This document shows, one piece after another, positions 1 through 8,843 of a DNA stretch of 64,000 nucleotides (position 1 is its first letter; each line of letters starts with the position of its first letter). Location: assembly GCF_002327085.1 (NCBI RefSeq), contig NZ_CP023429.1, forward strand, positions 1,550,001 to 1,614,000, written 5' to 3'. The notes beneath the pieces were generated by a model, which did not search any database, was not told the origin of the DNA, and was given only the letters and a program-made list of their open reading frames with translations. This DNA comes from Neisseria weixii. Lineage in GTDB: Bacteria > Pseudomonadota > Gammaproteobacteria > Burkholderiales > Neisseriaceae. The translations under genes were made by a program, and so were the position numbers.

Positions 1-345
1 TTTGCCCTGCACCGATACCGATCCTTCCATCACATTCTCCAAAGCGGTTTTGTGTGGAAAAAGATTGTATTGTTGGAACACCATGCCCGATTTGCGGCGC
101 AAGGCCAAAATTTCGGCTTTGCTCGGTTTTTGGGCAAAATCGACTTTTAAAGGCGCGGCATTATCGAATTCGATTTGTCCTTGCTCGGGCATTTCCAATG
201 CGTTCAAACAGCGCAAAAACGTGGTTTTACCCGAACCCGAAGGCCCCAAAATTACCACCACTTGGCCTTTGTTTACATCCAAATCAATACCGCGCAAAAT
301 GGTGTTTTCACCGAATGTTTTGTGGATATTACGGATTTTAATCAT
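1..345 (-). CDS. Amino-acid ABC transporter ATP-binding subunit (3' end missing)
   Basis: This is the N-terminal ~115 residues of a polar amino-acid ABC ATPase; the gene runs off the left edge. Read on the minus strand it opens MIKIRNIHKTFGENTILRGI, with Walker A GPSGSGKTT at about residues 31-39 and a Q-loop VFQQYNLFPHKT near residue 95. The protein would energise import on the cytoplasmic side of the permease encoded just upstream. The start follows the permease stop by a few bases, so the two are probably co-translated. Two ATG codons are adjacent (345 and 348) and AAGGGA precedes them, so the start is uncertain by one codon. The specific amino acid cannot be read from this subunit. Confidence 0.9.
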   Translation of the reverse strand, partial: MIKIRNIHKTFGENTILRGIDLDVNKGQVVVILGPSGSGKTTFLRCLNALEMPEQGQIEFDNAAPLKVDFAQKPSKAEILALRRKSGMVFQQYNLFPHKTALENVMEGSVSVQGK

Positions 346-354
346 CATTTTCCC

Positions 355-1098
355 TTACTTAGCCACATAGCGGTCGAAGCGTTTTTCGATTTTTGCTTGA
401 ATCAGGAACAATACCCAGCAGAAACACCAATACACCAAGCCCGCTTCGATATACACCGGCAAAAAGTCGTAGGCGCGATTGGCCACCTCGGAAGCGGTAC
501 GGAACAATTCCGTTACCGTCACAAACGAAGCCAGCGACGTACTTTTAAATAAGCTGATGAATTCATTACTCAAAGGCGGTACGGATACGCGGAAAGCCTG
601 CGGCGCGATAATGCGGCGGAACGTCTGCATATAGGTCATGCCAACGGAAAACCCAGCCTCCCATTGGCCTTTGTGCACCGACAAAATCGCCGCGCGGATG
701 GTCTCGGAAGCATATGCGCCGACGTTGAGAGAAAAACCGATAATCGCCGCCGGAATCGGATCAATGTACACCCCTACCGCCGGCAAACCATAAAACACTA
801 CAGCCAATTGAATCAGCATCGGTGTGCCGCGAATGGCGGAAACATAAAACTTCGCCAAACCCAGTAAAATTTTGTGCAGCCAACTTTCAGACGGCATCAC
901 ACGAATCACCGCCACGATGATGGCAATTACCATGCCGATGATAAACGAAGCAATCGCCAGCGGCATGGATACCAAAAATCCGGCCTTGACCATAGGCCAA
1001 AACGCGCTGATTACCAAATCAGCGCGTGTCTCGGTCATAAACGGCAATGAAGCCAGTAAATTATTTAACACTGATGTCTTTTCCGAAGAATTGTTCAC
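355..1098 (-). CDS. Amino-acid ABC transporter permease (HisM/GlnP type)
   Basis: Inner-membrane permease of a polar amino-acid ABC importer, with several hydrophobic helices. The EAA-type loop is visible as EAGFSVGMTYMQTFRRIIAP around residue 145, the surface that docks the ATPase. It lies between the binding-protein and ATPase genes in one operon. The longest frame starts at a GTG inside the end of the binding-protein gene. A GTG near 1071 or the ATG at 1038 (opening MTETRADLV) are realistic alternatives, so the first ~20 residues are uncertain. Family assignment is firm; the substrate is inferred only from the neighbouring binding protein, which is itself not specific. Confidence 0.88.
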   Translation of the reverse strand: MNNSSEKTSVLNNLLASLPFMTETRADLVISAFWPMVKAGFLVSMPLAIASFIIGMVIAIIVAVIRVMPSESWLHKILLGLAKFYVSAIRGTPMLIQLAVVFYGLPAVGVYIDPIPAAIIGFSLNVGAYASETIRAAILSVHKGQWEAGFSVGMTYMQTFRRIIAPQAFRVSVPPLSNEFISLFKSTSLASFVTVTELFRTASEVANRAYDFLPVYIEAGLVYWCFCWVLFLIQAKIEKRFDRYVAK

Positions 1099-1882
1099 CC
1101 AGCTTTTTCAAAGTACCGTCTGCTTGCAATTCTTTCATTGCTTCGCTGAATTTAGCCACAACTTCATCGTTGCCTTTATTGACAATCAAACCGGCACCGA
1201 CTTTTTCCTCAGCAGGGGCAGTCCATACGATTTTCACGCCTGCGTTCGGATTTTTTTTCAAGTAATCCAATACCGCCAATTCATCGTTTAATGTCACTTC
1301 GGCACGTTTTTGCTCAATCAGCATCAAAGATTGTGCCAAACCGTCAACCGGTACGATTTCGGCTTTGGCTGCAGTAGCGCGTTCGCCGTAGTTGCTGGTT
1401 AAAGATTGGGCGGCTTTTTTACCGGCAATTTCTTCAACCGATTTGATCGTGCTGTCGTTGCGCGCCACCAAAACCGGACCGCTCCAGCTGTACGGCTCGG
1501 ATTTATCAAACGTTGCTTGGCGTTCAGGGCTGGTCAAAGCCACTTGGTTGGCCACTACGTCAAAACGGCCTGCTTTCAAGCCGGCCATCATGGCATCCCA
1601 CTGGGTTTCCTTAAATTCAACGGTTACGCCCAATTTTTCAGCCACGGCGCGGGTCACTTCAACATCGTAGCCAGTCAATTTGCCGGATTTGTCGTGATAA
1701 GTAAACGGTGCGTAAGTGCCTTCGGTGCCGACGGTGATGGTGCCTTTATTGTTAATGCGTTCAATCAAAGATCCTGAAGCATTAGCAGCAGGTGCCGTAC
1801 TTGAAGCAGCAGAACCACCTTCGCCACCGCAAGCTGCCAATACCAAAGCCGTCATACTGCCCAATAAGAATTTTTTCAACAT
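1061..1882 (-). CDS. Amino-acid ABC transporter substrate-binding lipoprotein
   Basis: Periplasmic solute-binding protein (SBP_bac_3 family) of 273 residues and first gene of the transporter operon. It has a lipoprotein signal MLKKFLLGSMTALVLAACGG with the lipobox cysteine at residue 18, so it should be anchored by lipid. The mature protein shows family landmarks: GTEGTYAPFTYHD near residue 52, GYDVEVTRAVAEKLG near 71, WDAMMAGLKAGRFDVVANQV near 97 and a LTSNYGERA hinge segment. It would capture an amino acid, possibly cystine or an acidic/polar one, for the downstream permease and ATPase. Substrate is inferred, not seen. Confidence 0.9.
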   Translation of the reverse strand: MLKKFLLGSMTALVLAACGGEGGSAASSTAPAANASGSLIERINNKGTITVGTEGTYAPFTYHDKSGKLTGYDVEVTRAVAEKLGVTVEFKETQWDAMMAGLKAGRFDVVANQVALTSPERQATFDKSEPYSWSGPVLVARNDSTIKSVEEIAGKKAAQSLTSNYGERATAAKAEIVPVDGLAQSLMLIEQKRAEVTLNDELAVLDYLKKNPNAGVKIVWTAPAEEKVGAGLIVNKGNDEVVAKFSEAMKELQADGTLKKLGEQFFGKDISVK

Positions 1883-1980
1883 CGCTTGATCCTGTGTGTA
1901 TCTTTAAAACGGCTATTCTAATGGATACTGGCGGCAAACACAAAGAATGCTTCTGCTATCATTTATAACCAAAACATATA

Positions 1981-2032
1981 ACAAAGCCGTTTGAAACAAA
2001 ATATTTCAATATTCTGTTTCAAACGGCTTTGT
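1981..2032 (-). terminator. Inverted repeat with DUS-like arms
   Basis: A 17-base arm containing the DUS variant GCCGTTTGAA is repeated as its inverse after an AT-rich loop. It lies just past the stop of the LemA-like gene read leftwards and is a probable rho-independent terminator. Confidence 0.5.
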
Positions 2033-2042
2033 ATGGTGGATT

Positions 2043-2627
2043 TTACATTAAGTACTTGCTCATTTGAGCGGTGTTGCCGTCTTCAAATTTAATCAAACCG
2101 ACACAGTTTTTGTGTCCCAACACATACGCACACAACGACATCGGCAATTTTCGCAATAAATGGTTGTAGCACTCTGCCGAGCGATTATAAGCACGGCGTG
2201 TATGCAAGACTTCGGTTTCTGCCGCCTCTAGCATCTCAAGCTGATTGCTCAAGCGGGCATCTTCGCGGTGTTTCAATTCGTTGCGCAAATGATTTTGCAA
2301 CTGGCGCAGCAAAGTGGTGAGTTTGCTCTCGGCTTTGCTTAATGTAATTAATGATTCTTCCGACACCGAGCGTTCCGTCCGTGACAATACCTGCTCGGCT
2401 TCTTGGCAGGCTTTGGTTAGATTTTCGTTTAAATCGGTGGCATTGAGCAGATAAAGCTGGGAAGCATCCAAAACATGTTTGGCAGCCTGATGACGGCATG
2501 ACAAGGAAATTTTTAAGGCCATAAAGGATTCTTGATAGTCTTGTTTGCCGGCAATTAACTTCTGCTTGCAGATAATAACCACGCCGGCCAATAAGACAAG
2601 AATCAATAAAATTGCCAGCATTCCCAT
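2043..2627 (-). CDS. LemA-like membrane-anchored protein
   Basis: A 194-residue protein with one N-terminal membrane helix (about residues 2-21) followed by long charged helices. The C-terminal pattern RRAYNRSAECYNHLLRKLP matches the LemA signature YN..V..YN...R.FP, so it is placed in the LemA family. It lacks a lipobox and diverges from the canonical LemA lipoprotein encoded at 15914-16504. It stands alone between the ABC operon and panC. LemA proteins are helical-bundle envelope proteins whose biochemical role is poorly defined, and no more specific function can be claimed. AAAGGAAAC precedes the start. Confidence 0.6.
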   Translation of the reverse strand: MGMLAILLILVLLAGVVIICKQKLIAGKQDYQESFMALKISLSCRHQAAKHVLDASQLYLLNATDLNENLTKACQEAEQVLSRTERSVSEESLITLSKAESKLTTLLRQLQNHLRNELKHREDARLSNQLEMLEAAETEVLHTRRAYNRSAECYNHLLRKLPMSLCAYVLGHKNCVGLIKFEDGNTAQMSKYLM

Positions 2628-2750
2628 AGCGTTTCCTTTTTTATTTTATCGTGAGTATGTTTCGCTTATTTTTATGATGCGCAGAGATAATAAAACTGCC
2701 TTTATGCTGACATTATAACCCAAAATGAATAAAAATTCCCACTGGTCATA

Positions 2751-2785
2751 AAAAAAGACCGCTTGAATATCTTCAGACGGCCTTT
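2751..2785 (-). terminator. DUS-arm hairpin downstream of panC
   Basis: The imperfect inverted pair AGACCGCTTGAA / TTCAGACGGCCT with flanking A and T runs lies just after the panC stop on the minus strand; the left DUS is mutated. Confidence 0.5.
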
Positions 2786-2804
2786 ATTATAACCATAAAT
2801 ATAT

Positions 2805-3644
2805 TTACAAATCTAATGAAACTTCTAAATTATCAATCAAACGCGTGCTGCCCAATCGAGCCGCTGCCAACACCACTAAATGTTTGTCGCCCACACGCGC
2901 CACTTCCAAGCTTTCCGCTTGGCGGATTTCAACATAATCCACCACCCAACCGGCTTGATTTAGGTTTTCTATTGCCGTTTGCTCGATTTGCGTATATGCA
3001 ACATTACCGGACTGCAATTGTCCCGCAGCATTTTGCAATTCGCGGTATAAACGCGGCGCTTCGGCGCGCTCGGTTTCGCTTAAATATTGATTGCGGCTTG
3101 ATAAAGCCAAGCCGTCGGCGGCACGGCCGGTATTGACCGGCACAATTTCAATATTAAAGTTTAAATCTTCGACAAAACCTTTAATAATCGCCAATTGCTG
3201 ATAATCTTTCTTACCGAAACAAGCCACATCCGCTTCGACAATATTAAATAATTTGCTCACCACCGTTGCCACACCGCGGAAATGACCGGGGCGGAATTTG
3301 CCGCATAATTCGTTTTGCAGATGCGGCGGCTCAACGTTGTAACGCTGCTCGACATTGGGATACAGCTCTTTTTCATCCGGTGCGAACACCACCGCCACGC
3401 CTTCATTGGCCAATTTATCGGCATCTTGCTGCAAAGTGCGCGGGTATTTATCAAAATCTTCGCCTTGGCCAAACTGAAGACGGTTCACAAAAATACTGAC
3501 CACCACATTATCGGCGCGTTTTTTCGCTTCGCGCACCAAAGCCAGATGCCCCTCGTGCAGGTTGCCCATGGTCGGCACAAAAGCCACTTTACCGGCCTGC
3601 TTACGCCATTCGCGCAATTCTTTAATGGTATGAATGATTTGCAT
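2805..3644 (-). CDS. panC: Pantothenate synthetase
   Basis: Cytoplasmic enzyme that joins pantoate and beta-alanine with ATP, the last step of pantothenate (vitamin B5) synthesis. The chosen start gives 279 residues opening [20 protein letters not shown], as expected for PanC. The frame is open 17 codons further upstream, but AAGGAT precedes this ATG. Nucleotidyl-transferase landmarks are [11 protein letters not shown] (HIGH-like) near residue 25, [10 protein letters not shown] near 150 and LALSSRN (KMSKS-like) near 183. panB, making the pantoate precursor, lies just upstream on the same strand, with a DUS in the gap. Confidence 0.96.
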   Translation of the reverse strand: MQIIHTIKELREWRKQAGKVAFVPTMGNLHEGHLALVREAKKRADNVVVSIFVNRLQFGQGEDFDKYPRTLQQDADKLANEGVAVVFAPDEKELYPNVEQRYNVEPPHLQNELCGKFRPGHFRGVATVVSKLFNIVEADVACFGKKDYQQLAIIKGFVEDLNFNIEIVPVNTGRAADGLALSSRNQYLSETERAEAPRLYRELQNAAGQLQSGNVAYTQIEQTAIENLNQAGWVVDYVEIRQAESLEVARVGDKHLVVLAAARLGSTRLIDNLEVSLDL

Positions 3645-3800
3645 AATTTGAATAATCCTTAAAGGCGGCAAGGCCGTTTGAAAATAACGGCTCAATTATA
3701 CGCTTAGCGCAGATGATAACCAAATGCCGGCGATCAAAGCAAATATGCCGCCTGAACTATAATAAGTTTTCAGACGGCATGTTTGTGGTTGATTTACTGA

Positions 3801-4592
3801 TTAATCAGCAAAGGTATGTTCGGGCGCAGGGAAGGTTTGCGCTTTCACTTCATCGACATAGGCTTTTACAGCCGCTTGTATACTGTCTTTGCCCTGAATA
3901 AAATTCTTCACAAATCTGGCTGTTTTGCCCGGAAACACGCCCAGCATATCGTGCATCACCAGTACCTGACCGTCGCAATCCACACCTGCACCAATACCGA
4001 TGGTCGGGCAAACCACGCTTTCGGTCACTTGTTTGGCCAATTGTGCCGGCACGCATTCCATCAACACAATCGCCGCCCCTGCTTCATCATGCGCTTTGGC
4101 ATCGTTTAACAAAGCCTGCGCCTTATCGCCCCGTCCCTGCACTTTATAACCGCCAAATGCAAACACCGATTGCGGCGTCAAACCGATATGCGCACACACC
4201 GGAATACCGCGTATTTGCAGAAATTCAGTGGTTTCCGCCATCCACACCCCGCCTTCCAGCTTCACCATGTGCGCACCGGCCGCCATCAATTCAGCTGCTG
4301 CATTAAAGGCTTGCTCTTTGCTTTGCTGATAGGCACCAAAAGGCAAATCACTCACAATCATGGCGTTCTTCGTGCCGCGTGCCACGGCTTCGGTGTGGTA
4401 ACACATATCGCGCAAACTTACCGGCAGCGTGGAAGTGCGCCCTTGTACGGTCATACCCAAAGAATCCCCCACCAGCAAAACATCCACGCCCGCTTCATCC
4501 ATCAACGCAGCAAAGCTCGCTTCATAGGCGGTAAGCATGGCAATTTTATTGCCTTCGGCTTTCATTTTTTGCAGTGTGTTCACAGTAATCAT
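3801..4592 (-). CDS. panB: 3-methyl-2-oxobutanoate hydroxymethyltransferase
   Basis: PanB moves a hydroxymethyl group from methylene-THF onto alpha-ketoisovalerate to form ketopantoate, the first committed step to pantothenate. At 263 residues it is full length. Family features are [20 protein letters not shown] near residue 16, LLVGDSLGM near 40 (metal-binding Asp), VKLEGG near 111, HIGLTPQSV near 136 and [12 protein letters not shown] near 179. It precedes panC on the same strand with a gap of about 155 bases. Between the two genes are a single DUS half-site and AT-rich sequence, so either read-through or a separate panC promoter is possible. Confidence 0.96.
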   Translation of the reverse strand: MITVNTLQKMKAEGNKIAMLTAYEASFAALMDEAGVDVLLVGDSLGMTVQGRTSTLPVSLRDMCYHTEAVARGTKNAMIVSDLPFGAYQQSKEQAFNAAAELMAAGAHMVKLEGGVWMAETTEFLQIRGIPVCAHIGLTPQSVFAFGGYKVQGRGDKAQALLNDAKAHDEAGAAIVLMECVPAQLAKQVTESVVCPTIGIGAGVDCDGQVLVMHDMLGVFPGKTARFVKNFIQGKDSIQAAVKAYVDEVKAQTFPAPEHTFAD

Positions 4593-4728
4593 GTCGTCTG
4601 GTTTTCCCGCCTTGTTCAGACGGCCTTATATAGGTTAAAACGAGGCCATTATAAGGCTTTCGTGTCAAATGTGTGTCAAAAAATAAAAAAAACAGCTTAA
4701 CCACATTCATGATTAAGCTGTTTGATTT

Positions 4729-4804
4729 TGGTGCCGGCACCAAGAGTCGAACTCGGGACCCCCTGATTACAAGTCAGGTGCTCTACCAACTGAGCTATAC
4801 CGGC
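4729..4804 (-). tRNA. tRNA-Thr (anticodon TGT), copy 2
   Basis: A 76-base cloverleaf with encoded CCA. The acceptor 5' strand GCCGGTA pairs with 3' TGCCGGC, and the anticodon stem CCTGA/TCAGG encloses loop CTTGTAA (anticodon TGT). It is identical to the copy at 4847-4922 and probably co-transcribed with it. Confidence 0.95.
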
Positions 4805-4846
4805 TTAACTGACTGCATATGCATATAAAGCAATACAGTTTTAAAC

Positions 4847-4922
4847 TGGTGCCGGCACCAAGAGTCGAACTCGGGACCCCCTGATTACAAGTCAGGTGCT
4901 CTACCAACTGAGCTATACCGGC
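4847..4922 (-). tRNA. tRNA-Thr (anticodon TGT), copy 1
   Basis: This has the same 76-base sequence as the neighbouring copy, including encoded CCA and anticodon TGT reading ACA/ACG threonine codons. It lies 42 bases upstream of copy 2 and about a dozen bases after a good sigma-70 promoter. Confidence 0.95.
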
Positions 4923-4935
4923 TAACGAAGAAAGC

Positions 4936-4964
4936 ATTATGCCTTTAACCCTTGCTATTGACAA
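4936..4964 (-). promoter_or_regulatory. Sigma-70 promoter of the tRNA-Thr pair
   Basis: On the minus strand TTGTCA (4959-4964), a 17-base spacer and CATAAT (4936-4941) lie directly before the first tRNA-Thr gene. Confidence 0.7.
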
Positions 4965-5157
4965 GGGCTCTGCCGTGAAAAAAATCTACCCACGCCCAAA
5001 ATCTTTGATTTTAAATTGAATATACTTTCTCTCATTTCACGCTAATCACATAATAGAAATCCATACGGCCAATTATTCTGTAAAAGTCTCGGCCGTCTGA
5101 AAAAGACCGCAAAATCTGTTAAAATAACCGACTTTCCCAATATTTCACGATTCCACC

Positions 5158-5949
5158 ATGCCCCAACACCCCTACCGCCGCCTGCGCGCGCCGCAAGCGC
5201 ATTTACCCGAAGTCGGTATTTCAGAAGAAGGCAATATCCGCTCGCTGCATTTGGGCAGCCCGACGATTCAAAGCTCAATGAATCTCAATCACCCTGCCGA
5301 ATTGGTTTTGTCGTATAGTCGCGCCATGATGGGCTGGCTGTTGTTTGCCGAAAATACGCCGCGCCACATTACCCAAATCGGTTTGGGCGGCGGCTCGTTT
5401 GCACGCTGGATTGATGCCTACCTGCCCGATACCAAGCAAACCGCCGTCGATATCAATCCTCAAGTGATTGCCGTGGCACGCAGTTTGTTTGAATTGCCGT
5501 TTGAAGGTGAAAAATTTGAAATTGTGCAAGCCGACGGTGCGGAATATATTAAGGTGTTCCGCCACAATACCGATGTGATTTTGGTTGATGGTTTCGACGG
5601 CGAACAGATTATTGATGATTTGGTGAGCGAACCGTTTTTTGAAAACTGCCGCCAAGCGCTGTCGCCCGACGGTGTATTTGTAACTAATTGGTGGAGCGGC
5701 GACAAGCGCTATCAGCGTTTTGTCGAACGATTACTGAAAGTATTCGACGGGCGTGTGTTGGAATTACCGGCAGAAAGTCACGGCAATATGGTAGTGATGG
5801 CGTTTCAACGCAGCCCGAAAGAGCAAAATCTCGATAACCTGAAAAAACGCGCCGACAAATTCAGCGAATTATACGATTTGAATTTCAAACGCATGTTGGC
5901 CGATTTAAAAGCCCACAATCAAAACAACGGCAAACATTTTTATTTATAA
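5158..5949 (+). CDS. Spermidine synthase-like / SAM-dependent methyltransferase-fold protein
   Basis: A 263-residue protein with the Rossmann fold of the polyamine aminopropyltransferase family. It has a glycine-rich nucleotide loop QIGLGGGSFARW near residue 78, acidic TAVDINPQVIAVAR near 99 and VILVDGFDGEQI near 140. The polyamine-synthase dimer and substrate motifs are not obvious, so it belongs with the uncharacterised spermidine-synthase-like proteins rather than a proven SpeE. It starts at an ATG after a purine-poor leader (TTCCACC), and the N-terminus RRLRAPQAHLPEV is typical of this subgroup. A DUS-pair hairpin separates it from the hydrolase downstream. Confidence 0.8.
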   Translation: MPQHPYRRLRAPQAHLPEVGISEEGNIRSLHLGSPTIQSSMNLNHPAELVLSYSRAMMGWLLFAENTPRHITQIGLGGGSFARWIDAYLPDTKQTAVDINPQVIAVARSLFELPFEGEKFEIVQADGAEYIKVFRHNTDVILVDGFDGEQIIDDLVSEPFFENCRQALSPDGVFVTNWWSGDKRYQRFVERLLKVFDGRVLELPAESHGNMVVMAFQRSPKEQNLDNLKKRADKFSELYDLNFKRMLADLKAHNQNNGKHFYL

Positions 5950-5954
5950 CATGA

Positions 5955-5982
5955 AGGCCGTCTGAACATTTTCAGACGGCCT
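5955..5982 (+). terminator. Inverted DUS pair
   Basis: AGGCCGTCTGAA and its inverse TTCAGACGGCCT flank a short loop directly after the stop of the preceding gene. Confidence 0.65.
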
Positions 5983-6006
5983 CCCCTTAATCAAAAGGAA
6001 ATCATC

Positions 6007-6642
6007 ATGTTGAAACCCGAAGTTATCGCCATTCAAGGCCCGGTCGGCGCGCTCGAAACCATTCACCTGCCTGCCCAAGGCACGGCGCGCGGCGTGGCGG
6101 TGGTGAATCACCCCAACCCGCTGCAAGGCGGCACCAACACCAATAAAGTCATTCAAACTGCCGCTAAAGCCCTCACCCAACTTGGTTTTCACTGCTACCT
6201 GCCCAACTTGCGCGGCGTGGGCAACAGCGGCGGCAAGCACGACTACGGCAAAGGGGAAACCGATGATTGCATCTGCGTCATCGATTACGCCCGTTCGCAG
6301 CATCCGGAATTGGAACAATTTGTGTTGGCCGGTTTCTCGTTCGGCGGTTATGTCGCCAATTTCACCGCACAGGAGCGCGAGCCGGATATGCTGTTGCTGA
6401 TGGGCGCCGCCCTGCGCCACTACACAGACCGCGCCGAGCCTGAAGCGGCACCGAATCCCAACAAAACCTTAATCATTCACGGTGCGGAAGACGAAGTGGT
6501 CGAAATCGGAAAAGTGTTGGCATGGGCCGAACCGCAAGATATTCCGGTGATTGCTATTGCCGGATCTAGCCACTTTTTCCATGGCAAACTGATTGTTTTG
6601 CGCGATACCATCAGCCGCTTCGCGCCAATAATTTTGGGGTAA
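6007..6642 (+). CDS. Alpha/beta hydrolase
   Basis: A 211-residue cytoplasmic hydrolase-fold protein with no signal peptide. The nucleophile elbow is AGFSFGGYVA near residue 116 (Ser). An Asp follows at IIHGAEDEVV near 156 and the probable catalytic His is in AGSSHFFHG near 183. The N-terminal VVNHPNPLQGGTNTNKV and LRGVGNSGG place it with the small serine hydrolases close to the YfhR/dienelactone-hydrolase group. A strong AAAGGAAATCATC leader precedes the ATG. The substrate cannot be deduced; the neighbours give no pathway. Confidence 0.85.
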   Translation: MLKPEVIAIQGPVGALETIHLPAQGTARGVAVVNHPNPLQGGTNTNKVIQTAAKALTQLGFHCYLPNLRGVGNSGGKHDYGKGETDDCICVIDYARSQHPELEQFVLAGFSFGGYVANFTAQEREPDMLLLMGAALRHYTDRAEPEAAPNPNKTLIIHGAEDEVVEIGKVLAWAEPQDIPVIAIAGSSHFFHGKLIVLRDTISRFAPIILG

Positions 6643-6657
6643 GTTGATATTATGAAG

Positions 6658-6694
6658 CAGGCCGTCTGAAAACCATTGGGTTTCAGACGGCCTG
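6658..6694 (+). terminator. Inverted DUS pair
   Basis: CAGGCCGTCTGAAA and its inverse enclose a 9-base loop just after the hydrolase gene. Confidence 0.65.
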
Positions 6695-6737
6695 ATATTT
6701 TTGTAAAACTCGTAAACTTTTAGAAATCTTTTACACC

Positions 6738-6837
6738 GTCATTCCCGCGCAGATGGGAATTCAGGCCTATGGGTTTCAGGAATTATGAACTATTACAGTA
6801 ATTTAAAGTTCTTCGCTCCGGCCTGCGCGGGAATGAC
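6738..6837. repeat. dRS3-flanked neisserial repeat
   Basis: A perfect dRS3 box (ATTCCC-N8-GGGAAT, 6741-6760) starts the element and an inverted half-copy CTGCGCGGGAATGAC ends it, so GTCATTCCCGCGCAG is inverted across about 100 bases. This is the architecture of neisserial intergenic mosaic (NIME/RS) repeats. Confidence 0.65.
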
Positions 6838-6896
6838 AAACATTGTTTTCTTAGCACACATTGAGGTTTCAAATATTCCGTTTTATTTTCAAATGT

Positions 6897-7837
6897 TTAT
6901 CCATCATCACGAAACATCTTGCGCCAAACATGCGGATTGACTTGATAATATTTGAAAAACTGCTGCCGAAACGACACCGTATTCTGAAAGCCTGTTTTCT
7001 CGGCAATCTGCTCAACGCTCAAACCCGAATTTTCCAACAAATCCAAGCTGCGTTGCAGCCGCTCTTTATGTAGCCATTCGAGAAACGTCATGCCTGTAGC
7101 TTTTTTAAAATGACGGGTAAAGGTGCTGCGGCTCATGGAAACGCGTTCGGCCACTTCATCAATATTTTGCGGCTCATGCAAATGGTCTCGCAAATAATCC
7201 AACAGCGCATTGATTTGTGTGTCTTTCGTCGATTGCGCCAGCGGCCGCTCGATGAACTGCGCCTGCCCGCCTTCACGATGCGGCGGCACCGCCAGCAAAC
7301 GCGCAGTCTTATTGGCAGCTTTCGCGCCGTAAAACTTGCGGATAATGTGCAGACAGCAATCTAATGCAGCCGCGGTTCCGGCAGAGGTCATAATATTGCC
7401 GTCTTCCACATAAATCGAATTCACATCCAATTTTACTTTTGGGAAACGGCGGCTGAAATCGGCCTCGCCTTTCCAATGCGTCGCCGCTTTTTTGCCGTCT
7501 AGCAAACCGGCATAAGCCAAGGCATACGCACCGTAACACAATCCGACAATATAGGCGCCGCGCTGATAGGCCGTCTGAAGTGCGGTCAGTAGTTCCGGTA
7601 CAGGTTGCGTTTGCTCGTCTTTCCATCCCGGTACCACCACAATATCACATTGCACCATCAAATCCAGACCACCATCAATAGGTGGCTGCATGATTTGATA
7701 ATGTAACGGCTTGCCTGTGGGGTAACGATTTTCACCTCAAACAAGCCGTCTTCGGCTGCATCTTGAAATGCCATATACGGCACGGAAAAATGAAACGGAT
7801 TCACTTCAGGATAAAGCAGCAAGGCGATGGTCAGCAT
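6897..7837 (-). pseudogene. GlxA-like AraC-family regulator, frameshifted
   Basis: A transcription regulator with an N-terminal DJ-1/PfpI (GATase-like) domain and C-terminal AraC helix-turn-helix pair. The reading frame opens at 7837 (MLTIALLLYPEVNPFHFSV) but loses one base at the C4 run 7719-7722. A fifth C would join ...VKIVTP to ...GKPLHYQIMQPPIDGG. Downstream of the shift, VGLCYGAYALAYAG is the PfpI nucleophile elbow. The HTH segments are IDEVAERVSMSRSTFTRHFK and LSVEQIAEKTGFQNTVSFRQ. It is divergent from the metallo-hydrolase gene at 7965, a plausible target. Internal start at 7691 would give only a truncated protein. Loss of function versus sequencing error is open. Confidence 0.8.
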
Positions 7838-7964
7838 AATGAGATTCTTTGATTGAGTTTGACCCGATTGTTATGTTTTTTGAACTGAATGTCAATTTTC
7901 AGACGGCCTCATGCTGCGTACAATACGTTTCATCGATTCAATCATCACGTTTAAGGAAAAAATC

Positions 7965-8822
7965 ATGAAACCGAATACCTTGTTTACCGCCGTATTGGCT
8001 GCTTCTGCTCTGTTTGCTGCTACACCTGCCATGGCCGAAGTGAGCTATCAGCATATCCGCAACGCCACCGCTAAAATCAATTACGGCGGTACCACTTTTT
8101 TGGTTGACCCGTATCTCGCACCTAAAGGCACCTATGCCGGTTTTGCAGGCACGGTCAACAGCCAATTACGTAACCCCCTGAATGCATTGCCGCAATCCAC
8201 TGCCGACATCATCAAAGGCGTAGATGCAATTGTCGTGACCCACACCCATGACGACCATTGGGACGAAGCGGCGCAAAAAATACTGCCGAAAGATTTGCCG
8301 GTATTCGTGCAAAACGCCAACGATGCCAAAATTATCCGTGGTCAAGGTTTTAAAGACGTGCGTGTAGTCGGTCAAAACACCGAGTTCAAAAACGTGCGTT
8401 TGAGTAAAACCGGCGGCCAACACGGCAGCGATGAAATGTATGCCAACCCGCAATTAGCAGAAATGTTGGGCGATGCGATGGGTGTCGTGTTTCAAGCCCA
8501 AGGTGAGAAAAGCCTGTATGTCATCGGCGATACTTTGTGGAACTACCACGTTGATCACGCTTTAGCGCAATACAAACCGGAAATTATCGTGATGAACACC
8601 GGCTTTGCCCGTATGCCTCAATTCAAAGAAGGCATCATCATGGGTACCGAAGATGTAGGCAAAGCCTACCGCGCAGCACCAAACGCGCAAATCATTACCG
8701 TACATATGGATGCAGTCAATCATGCCACCATCAGCAGCGATGATATGCGCAAATATGTGAAAGCCAACCGCTTAGGCTCGCACGTGCATGTGCCGAGCAA
8801 TGGCCAAGTATTGAAATTTTAA
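7965..8822 (+). CDS. Secreted MBL-fold metallo-hydrolase
   Basis: A 285-residue metallo-beta-lactamase-fold protein with a clear Sec signal peptide (MKPNTLFTAVLAASALFAAT, cleavage after AMA). The metal motif is VVTHTHDDHWDEAA near residue 85, with further ligands likely in GGQHGSDEM, VIGDTLW (Asp) and the HMDAVNH near the end. This pattern resembles the UlaG-like/UPF0173 group acting in the periplasm on an unknown small molecule. The start at 7965 follows AAGGAAAAAATC; the frame is open further upstream but lacks a ribosome site and would bury the signal. Divergent from a broken AraC regulator. Confidence 0.85.
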   Translation: MKPNTLFTAVLAASALFAATPAMAEVSYQHIRNATAKINYGGTTFLVDPYLAPKGTYAGFAGTVNSQLRNPLNALPQSTADIIKGVDAIVVTHTHDDHWDEAAQKILPKDLPVFVQNANDAKIIRGQGFKDVRVVGQNTEFKNVRLSKTGGQHGSDEMYANPQLAEMLGDAMGVVFQAQGEKSLYVIGDTLWNYHVDHALAQYKPEIIVMNTGFARMPQFKEGIIMGTEDVGKAYRAAPNAQIITVHMDAVNHATISSDDMRKYVKANRLGSHVHVPSNGQVLKF

Positions 8823-8843
8823 GCATTAAATAAACCGGCTGAG

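Noticed and set aside
4767..4964. Open reading frame over the tRNA genes
   Set aside because: It is the read-through of two identical tRNA-Thr genes and has no protein-like features.
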